Positions 1 to 6,707 of a stretch of 64,000 bases of DNA are shown here, in pieces. The notes below the pieces were generated by a model. The model ran no database searches. It worked only from the letters and a program-made list of their open reading frames with translations, and was not told where the DNA came from. Source of the stretch: Rubrobacter_D sp963840835 (lineage in GTDB: Bacteria > Actinomycetota > Rubrobacteria > Rubrobacterales > Rubrobacteraceae); the NCBI GenBank assembly GCA_963840835.1, contig CAWJAM010000006.1, forward strand, positions 434,001 to 498,000, given 5' to 3'. Every line of letters begins with the position of its first letter. Position 1 is the stretch's first letter. A program made the position numbers and the translations under genes.

Positions 1-2
1 GG

Positions 3-290
3 AAAGCGATAGCCGAGAACTTTACTACCGCTGGCGAGCTCATCGACGTATCCTTCTATGAAACGACCAAGACGAGGATGCGCGAACTCGGCTCCAACGC
101 GGGCCTGAAAGCATCGGGCATAGGCTCCCGCAGGTGGAAGAAGATCAAAGCTAAATTCGAAGGCACGCCGGCAGCGCCGCACAACCACGAGATCCTGTCG
201 GTCGAGCGTACGGGTAGGTACGTTCACGTCTACGACCTGGAGGTCGAAGATACCCACAACTTTATCGCCGGTGGGATCTGCGTTCATAAT
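3..290 (+). other. C-terminal part of an intein inside polA
   Basis: The stretch before the C-extein is not polymerase. It ends with a classic intein block F (VYDLEVEDTHNFIAGG) and block G (ICVHN), followed by Cys as the +1 nucleophile. The splice junction is after Asn (288-290) and before Cys (291-293). The penultimate His and terminal Asn needed for Asn cyclisation are present, so splicing looks possible. The region before block F could be the end of a homing-endonuclease or linker domain but is too short to assign. The insertion sits directly before motif A, a conserved active-site-proximal position favoured by inteins. Confidence 0.93.
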
Positions 291-1046
291 TGCACGGCGC
301 CCAATATCCAGCAGATACCGCACGAGGACGAGTTCCGCTCGTGCTTCGTCGCCGAGGTTGGCAACACGCTCGTGATCTCGGACTACTCCCAGATAGAGCT
401 TCGTATCCTGGCCGAGGTCTCTGACGACCCGGCCTTCGTCACCGCCTTCCAGCGGGGCGACGACCTCCACCGCCTGACGGCAGCGACGATGTACGGCGTT
501 CCGATGGAGGAGGTCACCAAGGACCAGCGCTCGGACGCCAAGCGCATAAACTTCGGCCTGATGTACGGCCGCGGGGCGAGGAGCCTCTCCGCCCAGCTCG
601 GCACGGACGAGGAGCGCGGTCGCCAGCTCATAGACGAGTACTTCGCGAACTACCCGAAGGTGCAGCGCTTCCTGCAAAGGACGGCCAACCGCGCCATGCG
701 GGACAGGACGCTAAGAACCCTCGCCGGACGAGTACGCAAGTTCGGTAACGATCCCGTAGCCGACGACCGGGGAGCAATGCGCCGCGAGGCAATGAACTAT
801 CCCATACAAGGCTCGTCGGCCGACATCGCCAAGCTGGCCCTTGTGTACGTTCGCGAGGGCCTCGAAGGACTCGACGCCAGGCTCATAAACTCCATCCACG
901 ACGAGTTCGTCGTCGAGTGCGCCGAGGATCAGGCCAAGGAGGTCTCCGAGAAGACGCAGGCGGCGATGGTTCGGGCCGGGGAGGACATCCTCGAGAAGGT
1001 GCCCGTCGAGGTCGAGGCGACGATCTCGCGCGAGTGGAGAAAGTGA
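3..1046 (+). CDS. polA: DNA polymerase I, C-terminal part, with the end of an intein (5' end outside window)
   Basis: This is the template-directed DNA polymerase of repair and Okazaki fragment processing. The frame is open to the window edge, so only the 3' part is visible. After the intein, the C-extein begins at Cys (291-293) with CTAPNIQQIP, the conserved segment before the palm. Motif A follows (DYSQIELR), then motif B on the O-helix (R-SDAKRINFGLMYG, with R, K, F and YG in place) and motif C (SIHDEFVVE). The catalytic carboxylates of motifs A and C are therefore present and the fold runs to a normal end at TGA 1044-1046. Identity is certain; the 5' part and the N-terminal intein half cannot be judged. 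The reading frame here is intact, unlike the genes that follow. Confidence 0.96.
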   Translation, partial: KAIAENFTTAGELIDVSFYETTKTRMRELGSNAGLKASGIGSRRWKKIKAKFEGTPAAPHNHEILSVERTGRYVHVYDLEVEDTHNFIAGGICVHNCTAPNIQQIPHEDEFRSCFVAEVGNTLVISDYSQIELRILAEVSDDPAFVTAFQRGDDLHRLTAATMYGVPMEEVTKDQRSDAKRINFGLMYGRGARSLSAQLGTDEERGRQLIDEYFANYPKVQRFLQRTANRAMRDRTLRTLAGRVRKFGNDPVADDRGAMRREAMNYPIQGSSADIAKLALVYVREGLEGLDARLINSIHDEFVVECAEDQAKEVSEKTQAAMVRAGEDILEKVPVEVEATISREWRK

Positions 1047-1050
1047 GTTT

Positions 1051-1075
1051 AGGCTACAGGCTTCAGGTTTCAGGT
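1051..1075 (+). repeat. Heptamer repeat (GGYNNCA type) after polA
   Basis: Three consecutive 7-bp units (GGCTACA, GGCTTCA, GGTTTCA) follow the polA stop codon. The same degenerate heptamer occurs at 3593, 3711, 23081, 29006 and 29127. Function unknown. Confidence 0.7.
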
Positions 1076-1120
1076 TGTACCACTGCCTCGCCCGTCGCGG
1101 ACCCGCCGCTTAGCGCGCTG

Positions 1121-1760
1121 TCATACGAACCGGACTTCGAACGTCTCGGCGCCCTGCGGTTCGTCCACGAAGCGGACGAGGCGTTCGCCCTCGTCGCTGA
1201 GGGCGTCGCGGTTTTCCCCGGACAAGGGCTCGAACGGTTCGATCAGGAGGGTCGCAGTCTTGCCTTTTCGCTCGATCTTCCAGGCGCCGCGCACGAAGCC
1301 GTCGATGAGGAGCGTGGCCCTGACCCTGGCTGCCGAGAGGAAGACCTTCTTGCGATGCTCATCGGGAACCACACGCCCCCTTTCGACGTGGGAGAGGACG
1401 AGGTTGTCGTAGTCGGGTACGAATCGGGGTGGGGCAGGGGCGTCCCCCGAAGGCAAAGGCGCATCGGGGAGGTCGAAGAGCTCGTTTCCCTTCTCGTCGC
1501 TGAATGTACGCAGATCCGCCCTTAGCTCCTCTAAGGACTGCTTGAGTTGCATCCTGCCTGACCAGGTCTGAACATCCCTCACAGTCGCCGGGCCGAAAGC
1601 CGCGAGGTACTTGTAGTACGAGATTACGCGGGTCTTCAGGGCCGGAGGGCGACCGGCCGAGCCAGCCTCTCGGGTAGCAGGGCGCCTTTCCCGAGTAGCC
1701 CCACACGCCGCCGGAGCGGCACCTGTACGAGCGGGAGGTTGGTCCTACGGCGTAGGCGAG
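1121..1760 (-). pseudogene. Winged-helix DNA-binding protein (AlkZ/HTH_42-like), truncated and frameshifted
   Basis: Members of this family are about 350-400 residue proteins that include the AlkZ-type DNA glycosylases. Only the C-terminal half is visible, read from about 1760 down to 1121. In-frame pieces spell LPLVQVPLRR, then VWGYSGKAP...WLGRSP, then YLAAFGPATVRDVQTWSG and a long intact tail (PRFVPDYDNLVLSH...). These pieces lie in three frames, so there is a shift near 1705-1715 and another near 1640. The N-terminal half is missing: only about 30 bases beyond the first piece lies the truncated end of an SDR gene. It is non-functional as assembled. Sequencing error could explain the shifts but not the missing half. 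Confidence 0.75.
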
Positions 1761-1791
1761 GGCCGCTGGTCCCTGTCGGGTTCGAGCCCGG

Positions 1792-2366
1792 CTAGCAGGG
1801 GACGAGGTCCGCGGCGTTGACCGCGGCCTTGGAGATCCCGTAGCTCGCTGCCGCCCCGACCAGGCGGTCAGCGAGTCCGAACCGCGGATCTCTGAGCGAA
1901 CCGCCCGGCTGCGACGGGACGTAGCGACAGTGCTGCGCGCTCATCAGCGGTAAGAACGCCTGCAGAGCTCGCCAGGGCCGAAAAGGTTCCTGTTCGAGGA
2001 CCGCGCGGGACGCTTCGAGGTCCGCACCCGACGCCGGCTCCGACCAGTCGGCGAAGGCGGCGGCGTTCGACGGCCCGTAGAGCGGCCGAATTCCTTCCAC
2101 TACCCTGGCGGCGAGGTCCGCTCCGCTTGCGTCGCGGAGCGTCAGTACCCCGGCCCGTACGGCTAGGCCGCCCGTCGCGCCAGTCGTCCGCCGGACGGGC
2201 CATCGTCGGGGAGCGGGGGGGCGCCCAGGATCACCGTCATCCCCTGTTGCGCGAGCTGGCGCCCGACCTCGAACCCGATGCCGCGGGCACCCCCGGTAAC
2301 CAGCGCCACCCCCGAAACGCTTCGCTCTTCAGCGGCCACAGGTGTCCCCTTTCGCCTCGCGATCAC
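1792..2366 (-). pseudogene. Short-chain dehydrogenase/reductase, frameshifted and C-terminally truncated
   Basis: The N-terminal piece has the Rossmann motif TGGARGIGFEVGRQLAQQG. After a shift at a run of seven G (around 2215-2221) the frame resumes as GLAVRAGVLTLRDASGADLAARVVEG and runs to the active-site region YGISKAAVNA (YxxxK present). It then stops after six non-family residues at 1792, whereas SDRs usually continue about 60-80 residues. The missing C-terminus and the missing N-terminus of the neighbouring AlkZ-like gene fit a single deletion joining the two genes. Confidence 0.7.
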
Positions 2367-2421
2367 GCTCTACGGTCCCTTGATTCTACGGGCGGTAGGG
2401 AATCGCGCCACCCCGCTCTCG

Positions 2422-3314
2422 TCAACCCTCGTCGCGCCTGGCGAACAGCGAGGAGCCGGCCGCGGCGACGGTCACGAAGAAGACGGCCGCCACGGCGCGC
2501 GTCTCCAGACGTTCGCCGAGGACGATGAGGCCGGCGAGCGCGGCCACGGCGGGTTCGAGGCTCATCAGGACGCCGAAGACGCGGGCGGGGATCTTGCGCA
2601 GCGCTTCGAGCTCTATCGAGAAAGGAATCGCCGAAGAGAGCATCGCCACGCCGAAGCCGGCGAGGAGGAGCTTCGGATCTAGCAGGGCGTAGCCGGCGCC
2701 CGCAACTCCGACTGGAAACAGGACGAGCGTTCCTACGCAGAGCGCGATCACGAGCCCCGTTCCGCCCGGAAAAGCGCTCCCGGTGCGGGCGCTGAGAAGG
2801 ATGTAGGAGGCCCAGAGGCATCCGGCCAGCAGCGCGAAGGCGACGCCCACGGGGTCGAGATCCATCCCCCCAGCACGCCGAGCGGGGCGAGCAGGAGGAT
2901 GCCAGTGGCGGCTAGCACGACCCAGAGCAGGTCGAGAGAGCGCCGGGAGCCTGCGACGGCCACGCCGAGAGGCCCCACGAACTCCAGCGTAACGGCGACG
3001 CCAAGGGGTATGCGGTCGATGGCAAGGTAGAGCGATAAGTTCATCCCCGCGAACGTTAGCCCGAAGAGCCCAGCGACGAGATACGCGGCCCGGTCGTGCC
3101 CGCCGAGGGTCGGGCGCACCAGCGCGAACAGCACCAGCGCGGCGAACGAGATCCTCAAGAAGACCGTACCGCCGGGACCGAGGGAGTCGAAGAGGCCCTT
3201 GGCTATGGCGGCTCCGATCTGGGCGGAGACTATCGAGAGCAGTACGAGCGCCGTCGGCGGCGCGCCCCGCGAACGGGCGGAGAGGCGCGCAGCGATAGAG
3301 CGACCGTTTGGCAA
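2422..3314 (-). pseudogene. EamA/DMT-family transporter, one frameshift
   Basis: This would be an inner-membrane drug/metabolite exporter of the RhtA type with ten helices in two EamA halves. The first half (3314 to about 2870) shows repeated hydrophobic segments such as FLRISFAALVLFALV. The second half (about 2865 to 2422) carries AFALLAGCLWASYILLS and FGVLMSLEPAVAALAGLIVLGE, a typical EamA signature. The halves are in different frames. The break falls at six consecutive C on the plus strand (2866-2871); one extra base there would restore a single protein of about 297 residues. It may be a sequencing error rather than a dead gene. Confidence 0.8.
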
Positions 3315-3370
3315 CGTGGTCGGGAACCTTTCCTAGTCAGGACGGCGGGCGCGGATAGTCTAGCACCGGC

Positions 3371-3399
3371 GTGAACCCCGTCAACGCCAGTGCCATAAT
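3371..3399 (+). promoter_or_regulatory. Possible promoter for the small zinc-ribbon gene
   Basis: A -10-like CATAAT (3394-3399) lies 17 bp after a weak -35-like GTGAAC (3371-3376), about 30 bases before the start at 3430. Pattern only; the -35 is poor. Confidence 0.3.
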
Positions 3400-3429
3400 G
3401 GCCCCTGAACACACAGAGGAGGACCAGGA

Positions 3430-3588
3430 ATGACTGACGACACGCACGACGTGCAGGGCGAGGCCGAGCTCCTCAACTGGGCCTGCACGAACTGCGGCTA
3501 CCGCGTAGAGGGCGAGCTGCCCGAGAAGTGCCCTGATTGCGGCGCCGACAAAGAGATGTTCGACGAGGTACCGAAACCGGGGATGTAA
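3430..3588 (+). CDS. Small rubredoxin-like zinc-ribbon protein, 52 aa
   Basis: This short gene has a strong ribosome binding site (GAGGAGGA) seven bases before ATG 3430. The product has two CxxC knuckles, CTNCGY and CPDCGA, 18 residues apart, which is the metal-binding layout of rubrerythrin-type rubredoxin or zinc-ribbon domains. Its acidic N-terminus and short length suggest a stand-alone iron or zinc ribbon in the cytoplasm. No partner gene is adjacent: upstream is the divergent transporter and downstream are heptamer repeats. Whether it binds Fe (electron carrier) or Zn cannot be told from sequence. Confidence 0.85.
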   Translation: MTDDTHDVQGEAELLNWACTNCGYRVEGELPEKCPDCGADKEMFDEVPKPGM

Positions 3589-3592
3589 GTGT

Positions 3593-3769
3593 AAGGCATC
3601 AGGCTTCAGCAGGTACTGGCCCTGGCGTTACGGCGTCCGCGAAAACCGCGCGTTTCGCCGAGCTTCTCCCCTCGCGCGTGCGCGGCGGGGCCGCTGCAAG
3701 AACGGTCCCTACCTGAAGCCTGTAGCCTGAAACCCAAAAAGATACCTGTTGCCTGTAGCCTGAAACCTC
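3593..3769. repeat. Inverted pair of heptamer repeats
   Basis: Units such as GGCATCA and GGCTTCA (3593-3612) face oppositely oriented units (TGAAGCC, TGTAGCC, TGAAACC) at 3711-3769, where the block is itself duplicated around AAAAAGATACC. The two sets could pair in RNA. The 120 bases between them hold nothing recognisable. Confidence 0.65.
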
Positions 3770-3785
3770 GGTTAAGGTACGGACC

Positions 3786-4430
3786 ATGGACATTGCAACG
3801 CTGGCACAGGTCGCCACCTCCGTGACAAATTTGCTCTTCGTGATCGTTCTTGCCGTCGGCTACTACTTCACGTGGCGGGTGAGCCAGACCACGCTGCAGG
3901 AGATGCGCGCCCAGCGCACGGCGATGGGCCGTCCGCTCGTGATAGTGCAGGAGGACTATGACAGCCTGCCCGAGCTCGACGTAGCGATCCGCAACGTCAG
4001 CGAGGGCGCGGCCAGGGACATACAATTCGAGTTCTCCGCGCCGCTAGAGAGCTCCAACGGCTTCGTGGTCTCCGACCTGCCCTACTTCAAGTACGGGCTC
4101 GACTTTTTGCCGCCGCACGGTGAGATCACCTGCTACTGGGACGAGCTGGGCTCCCTCCTGCCCTTTCTAGAATCGAAAGACCTCCAGAACGGCATCCACG
4201 TTACCGTCAGATACAGAGACCTCTCGGGCGACCTGTACCAAAGTCAGTGGAGACTAAACCCGTTCCTCTATAAAGACACCCGTCTCGTAAGGCGCAAGGG
4301 CATGGGAGACCTTGTTAATGCCGTGGAGAGACTGGAACAGAGCACCGACAAGCACTCGAGCCGGACCCTGGTACGGAACCGGCCCCCGACAAGGAATCCT
4401 GAAGCCGCGGTTCGCGACGCGAACCGCTAA
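3786..4430 (+). CDS. Hypothetical membrane-anchored protein, 214 aa
   Basis: Family not recognised. An N-terminal hydrophobic helix (about residues 12-30, NLLFVIVLAVGYYFTW) is followed by a short basic/coiled segment and a beta-rich soluble domain (GRPLVIVQEDYDSLPELDVAIRNVSEGAARDI). Such domains resemble the soluble part of uncharacterised one-helix membrane proteins with conserved phrases like IRNVSEG-AARDI. The C-terminus is polar and likely disordered. Its 3' end overlaps the converging cNMP gene by four bases. The coding frame is convincing from codon use and the absence of a competing frame; the function is unknown. Confidence 0.7.
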   Translation: MDIATLAQVATSVTNLLFVIVLAVGYYFTWRVSQTTLQEMRAQRTAMGRPLVIVQEDYDSLPELDVAIRNVSEGAARDIQFEFSAPLESSNGFVVSDLPYFKYGLDFLPPHGEITCYWDELGSLLPFLESKDLQNGIHVTVRYRDLSGDLYQSQWRLNPFLYKDTRLVRRKGMGDLVNAVERLEQSTDKHSSRTLVRNRPPTRNPEAAVRDANR

Positions 4431-4948
4431 AAACTCCAGTCCTGGACGAGCTGGTCCCGGAACATGTCTATATCTTCGGCTTCTCTTGAGTTCTCGAGGC
4501 GGGAGACGACCTCGGCGACCGTCGCGTTGGTCTGGGCCATGCGTTCGGCGAGGGTGCGCCCGATCTCGTAGACGAGCTTGCAGGCGGCCGGGGAGTCGTC
4601 GTCGAGCAGCTCGAGGAGCCTGTCCCTGCCCACGCCGTGGGCCTCGACCCTCGTCACGGCCTCGACGCTGGCCGCGGCGCGGGGCTCCGTAAGGAGGCCC
4701 ATCTCGCCGACGACGGTCGGCGCCTCGATGGTGGCCAGGTGCTGCCTGCGGCCGGGGAGGACCGTCTTGTAGACCTCGGCTGTTCCTGAGGTGATCACGT
4801 ACAAACGCTCCTCGGGGGCTCCCTCCTCGAAGATCATCATCCCCGCCTCGAAGCTTGCCGGCTCCAGGAGCTCCTCGAACTCGGCCCGCTCGTCGGCGTC
4901 GAGGTGCTTGAAGATCGGCACGTCCCCCAGGTCTGGCGTCTCTCGCAT
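4427..4948 (-). CDS. Cyclic nucleotide-binding domain protein, 173 aa
   Basis: A stand-alone cNMP-binding (Crp-type sensor) domain without a DNA-binding helix-turn-helix. The beta-roll is clear: FEAGMMIFEEGAPEERLYVITSGTAEVYK, then VVGEMGLLTEPRAAASVEA, which corresponds to the phosphate-binding cassette GE...L...R-A/S. A helical C-terminus ends in FRDQLVQDWSF. It is one of two tandem paralogues of identical length (173 residues), the other lying 20 bases upstream; both end in FRDxLxxDWS plus an aromatic or aliphatic residue. The pair probably form one transcript. The role is perhaps an allosteric module for a partner not seen here. Confidence 0.85.
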   Translation of the reverse strand: MRETPDLGDVPIFKHLDADERAEFEELLEPASFEAGMMIFEEGAPEERLYVITSGTAEVYKTVLPGRRQHLATIEAPTVVGEMGLLTEPRAAASVEAVTRVEAHGVGRDRLLELLDDDSPAACKLVYEIGRTLAERMAQTNATVAEVVSRLENSREAEDIDMFRDQLVQDWSF

Positions 4949-4968
4949 AAGAGCTTCTCCCTAAACGC

Positions 4969-5490
4969 TCACACGGACCAGTCCGTTATTAGCCTGTCCC
5001 GAAAGGCCTCGACGTCGGTCTCTCCCTTGCTCTCGAGCTCCCTTATGGCCTCGACGACCTCCTCGTCGAGGCGCGTGAGCCTCCTCGCCAACGTGCGGGC
5101 GATGCGATAGGAGAGCTTGAAGGCCGCCGGCCTGCCTTCTTCGACCATGCGCCTGAAGGTGTCGCGCGGGATCTTTACCGCCTCGACCTCGCTCGCGGTC
5201 CTGACCGTCGCGGATGCCCCGCTCTCTCCGAGGAGCCCCCTCTCCCCCACGACCGTCCGCCCGCGCGAGGCGTCGATCTCGGCCAATACGCGACTCCCTC
5301 CCCCCGAAAGGCTCTTCCTGACCTCGACCATGCCCGAGGCTAGCACGAACAGGCTCCCCTGCTCTTCGCCCTCCTCGATGATGTCCTCCCCCGCCCCGAA
5401 AGAGACGGGCTCAGCCACCTCCGCGAACTCTTCCCGCTCCTCCTCGGTCAAAAACTCGAAGAACCTGACCCCCTGTAACCCGTCTTCCAC
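4969..5490 (-). CDS. Cyclic nucleotide-binding domain protein, 173 aa (paralogue)
   Basis: The same architecture as its downstream neighbour: the roll (FGAGEDIIEEGEEQGSLFVLASGMVEVRK), the cassette (VVGERGLLGESGASATVRT) and the C-terminal FRDRLITDWSV. No DNA-binding domain. The cassette has GERGLL where the sister has GEMGLL, so ligand preference may differ. The duplicate pair with conserved tail suggests the tail docks on a common partner. Start ATG 5490; a TATAAT element lies about 40 bases upstream on the same strand. Confidence 0.85.
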   Translation of the reverse strand: MEDGLQGVRFFEFLTEEEREEFAEVAEPVSFGAGEDIIEEGEEQGSLFVLASGMVEVRKSLSGGGSRVLAEIDASRGRTVVGERGLLGESGASATVRTASEVEAVKIPRDTFRRMVEEGRPAAFKLSYRIARTLARRLTRLDEEVVEAIRELESKGETDVEAFRDRLITDWSV

Positions 5491-5529
5491 CTTCCTCCGT
5501 CCCCTTGTACTCTATGCCTCCGTCTCCCG

Positions 5530-5535
5530 ATTATA
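5530..5535 (-). promoter_or_regulatory. -10 element upstream of the cNMP gene pair
   Basis: On the minus strand a perfect TATAAT lies about 40 bases before the start codon at 5490. No convincing -35 is seen. Confidence 0.4.
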
Positions 5536-5570
5536 TGCCCACAGGTGTCCCGACGAAACGATTACTAGCG

Positions 5571-5818
5571 ATCAGCATTTCAGCAGGTCAGCATTTCAGC
5601 TTTTCTCTTCTGGTCGATTGCCGATGGCGGAAGATTGCGGCCGACGAGGCCGCCAAAAAGAAGCGGGTGCGGCAAGAATGCCACACCCGCTCTGGGGTCT
5701 CGCCCATGTTCCGGCTATGACCCTTGTAAGCGAGTCGCGGGGACGATCCCCCGCGACTCCTGCCTTCAGCCGGTCAGCAAAAACAAGCTGAAATGCTGAA
5801 GTGCTGACCGCTGAAGTG
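5571..5818. repeat. Octamer repeats and a row of hairpins between RlpA-like and cNMP genes
   Basis: Octamers of the GCATTTCA/GCAGGTCA type (5576-5605) face inverted copies (TGAAATGC, TGAAGTGC, TGACCGC) at 5783-5818. Between them are three hairpins: GCGGCC/GGCCGC at 5637-5653, a near-perfect stem at 5663-5690, and GAGTCGCGGGG paired with CCCCGCGACTC at 5732-5759. No reading frame is supported. Confidence 0.7.
5732..5759 (-). terminator. Strong hairpin downstream of the RlpA-like gene
   Basis: Eleven-base arms around a six-base loop, 60 bases past the RlpA-like stop codon. No U-tract follows, so the terminator role is tentative. Confidence 0.5.
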
Positions 5819-5820
5819 CT

Positions 5821-6183
5821 CTAATCAAGCACCTGCACGTCCACGTAGTCTACGCCGGTGTAGGTCAGCCCGATCTCCTCGGCCGCCGCGGCGGAGAGGT
5901 CGATCTCCCTGCCACCAACGTAAGGTCCACGGTCCGTGACCTCAACGACCACGGAGTAGCCCCCGTAGGTCACCAGCAGGTCCGTGCCGAATGGCAGGTA
6001 CGGCGAAGCCGCCGTGTACTCAGTGTAGGGCTCGAAGATGTCCCCACTCGCCGTATAATTGCCCTCCAACCCAGGCCCGTACCAGCTCGCTAGCTGAGTG
6101 TCAGCCAGGGCATCGTCCTGAACAGCGACCAGCGATACAGCGAACGCACCGGCCACTAAGAGCATCTTGAGACAAGACTTCAT
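5821..6183 (-). CDS. Secreted RlpA-like double-psi beta-barrel protein, 120 aa
   Basis: RlpA-type proteins bind or cleave peptidoglycan glycan strands. The start is ATG 6183, preceded by GGAGGGGG. Residues 1-27 form a signal peptide (SCLKMLLVAGAFAVSLVAV...ALA), so the mature protein is exported. The barrel is recognised by ASWYGPGLEGNYTASGDIF, LPFGTDLLVTYGG and VEVTDRGPYVGGREIDLS, the family's hallmark phrases, including the DRGPY-...-R-IDLS aspartates. There is no SPOR domain, and it is shorter than E. coli RlpA, as is usual for actinobacterial stand-alone versions. Transcribed alone. Confidence 0.88.
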   Translation of the reverse strand: MKSCLKMLLVAGAFAVSLVAVQDDALADTQLASWYGPGLEGNYTASGDIFEPYTEYTAASPYLPFGTDLLVTYGGYSVVVEVTDRGPYVGGREIDLSAAAAEEIGLTYTGVDYVDVQVLD

Positions 6184-6332
6184 AGAGTCCCCCTCCAGAT
6201 CGCTTGCACAACAAGCCCAAGACATTACTACGTTACAACCGAGTTACAAGGCGCTACATATCGTCTATCTAGTCTATTTGTGAACCAATTACATAAACCA
6301 GCGAAGCACACCATGTGGTACAGGCGCCCGCT

Positions 6333-6470
6333 ACGCCAGCACGCTTCGGCCTTCGGCCTCCGCTTATCAGCACGCTGCGCCCTTCGGGCTCCGCTTGTCG
6401 GCACGCTCGGGCTAGCGCCCTTGCTTGTCAGCCCGGCGCCTCCCTCCGGTCGGCGCCTTGTCAGGAAGTC
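6333..6470 (+). repeat. Array of about 31-bp REP-like units (forward set)
   Basis: Four consecutive units each begin CAGCACGCT or a close variant, contain a small GC hairpin (for example GGCCTTCGGCC), and end GCTTGT or similar. The same unit occurs in opposite orientation at 6575-6682 and in modified form at 41171-41262. No protein-coding support despite open frames through the array. Confidence 0.75.
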
Positions 6471-6574
6471 GTCTTGGGGCGCGGCCATGAGCGTAGAACC
6501 CTACCGCCAATGGCAGCGGTTCGTTGCACGCCGCAGAGCGGGGCCGAAACAAAAAGCTGAAAGCGAGCCCGGAG

Positions 6575-6682
6575 GGCGAAGCGTTGCTGACAAGCGAGGG
6601 CCGTAAGCCCGAGCGTGCTGACAAGGCGCCGAAGGCGCCGTGCTGACAAGCGAAGGCCGCAGGCCGAAGCGTGCTGTTACAC
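6575..6682 (-). repeat. Array of about 31-bp REP-like units (inverted set)
   Basis: Three to four copies of the unit seen at 6333-6470, on the other strand (phrases GTGCTGACAAG plus inner hairpins such as GGCGCCGAAGGCGCC). With the forward set it forms a large inverted structure of roughly 350 bases just upstream of the S9 peptidase. Confidence 0.75.
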
Positions 6683-6707
6683 TCGGGCAGGCGGAGAGGG
6701 AGGTCAG

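Noticed and set aside
5640..5760. Riboswitch or tRNA-like RNA downstream of the RlpA-like gene
   Set aside because: Three stems are real but match no known RNA consensus that I could recall; they lie at a 3' end, so terminator or repeat origin is simpler.
6280..6660. Several small frames in the 31-bp repeat arrays
   Set aside because: Arg/Ala/Leu-rich products of repeat sequence; present on both strands, none with a plausible start.
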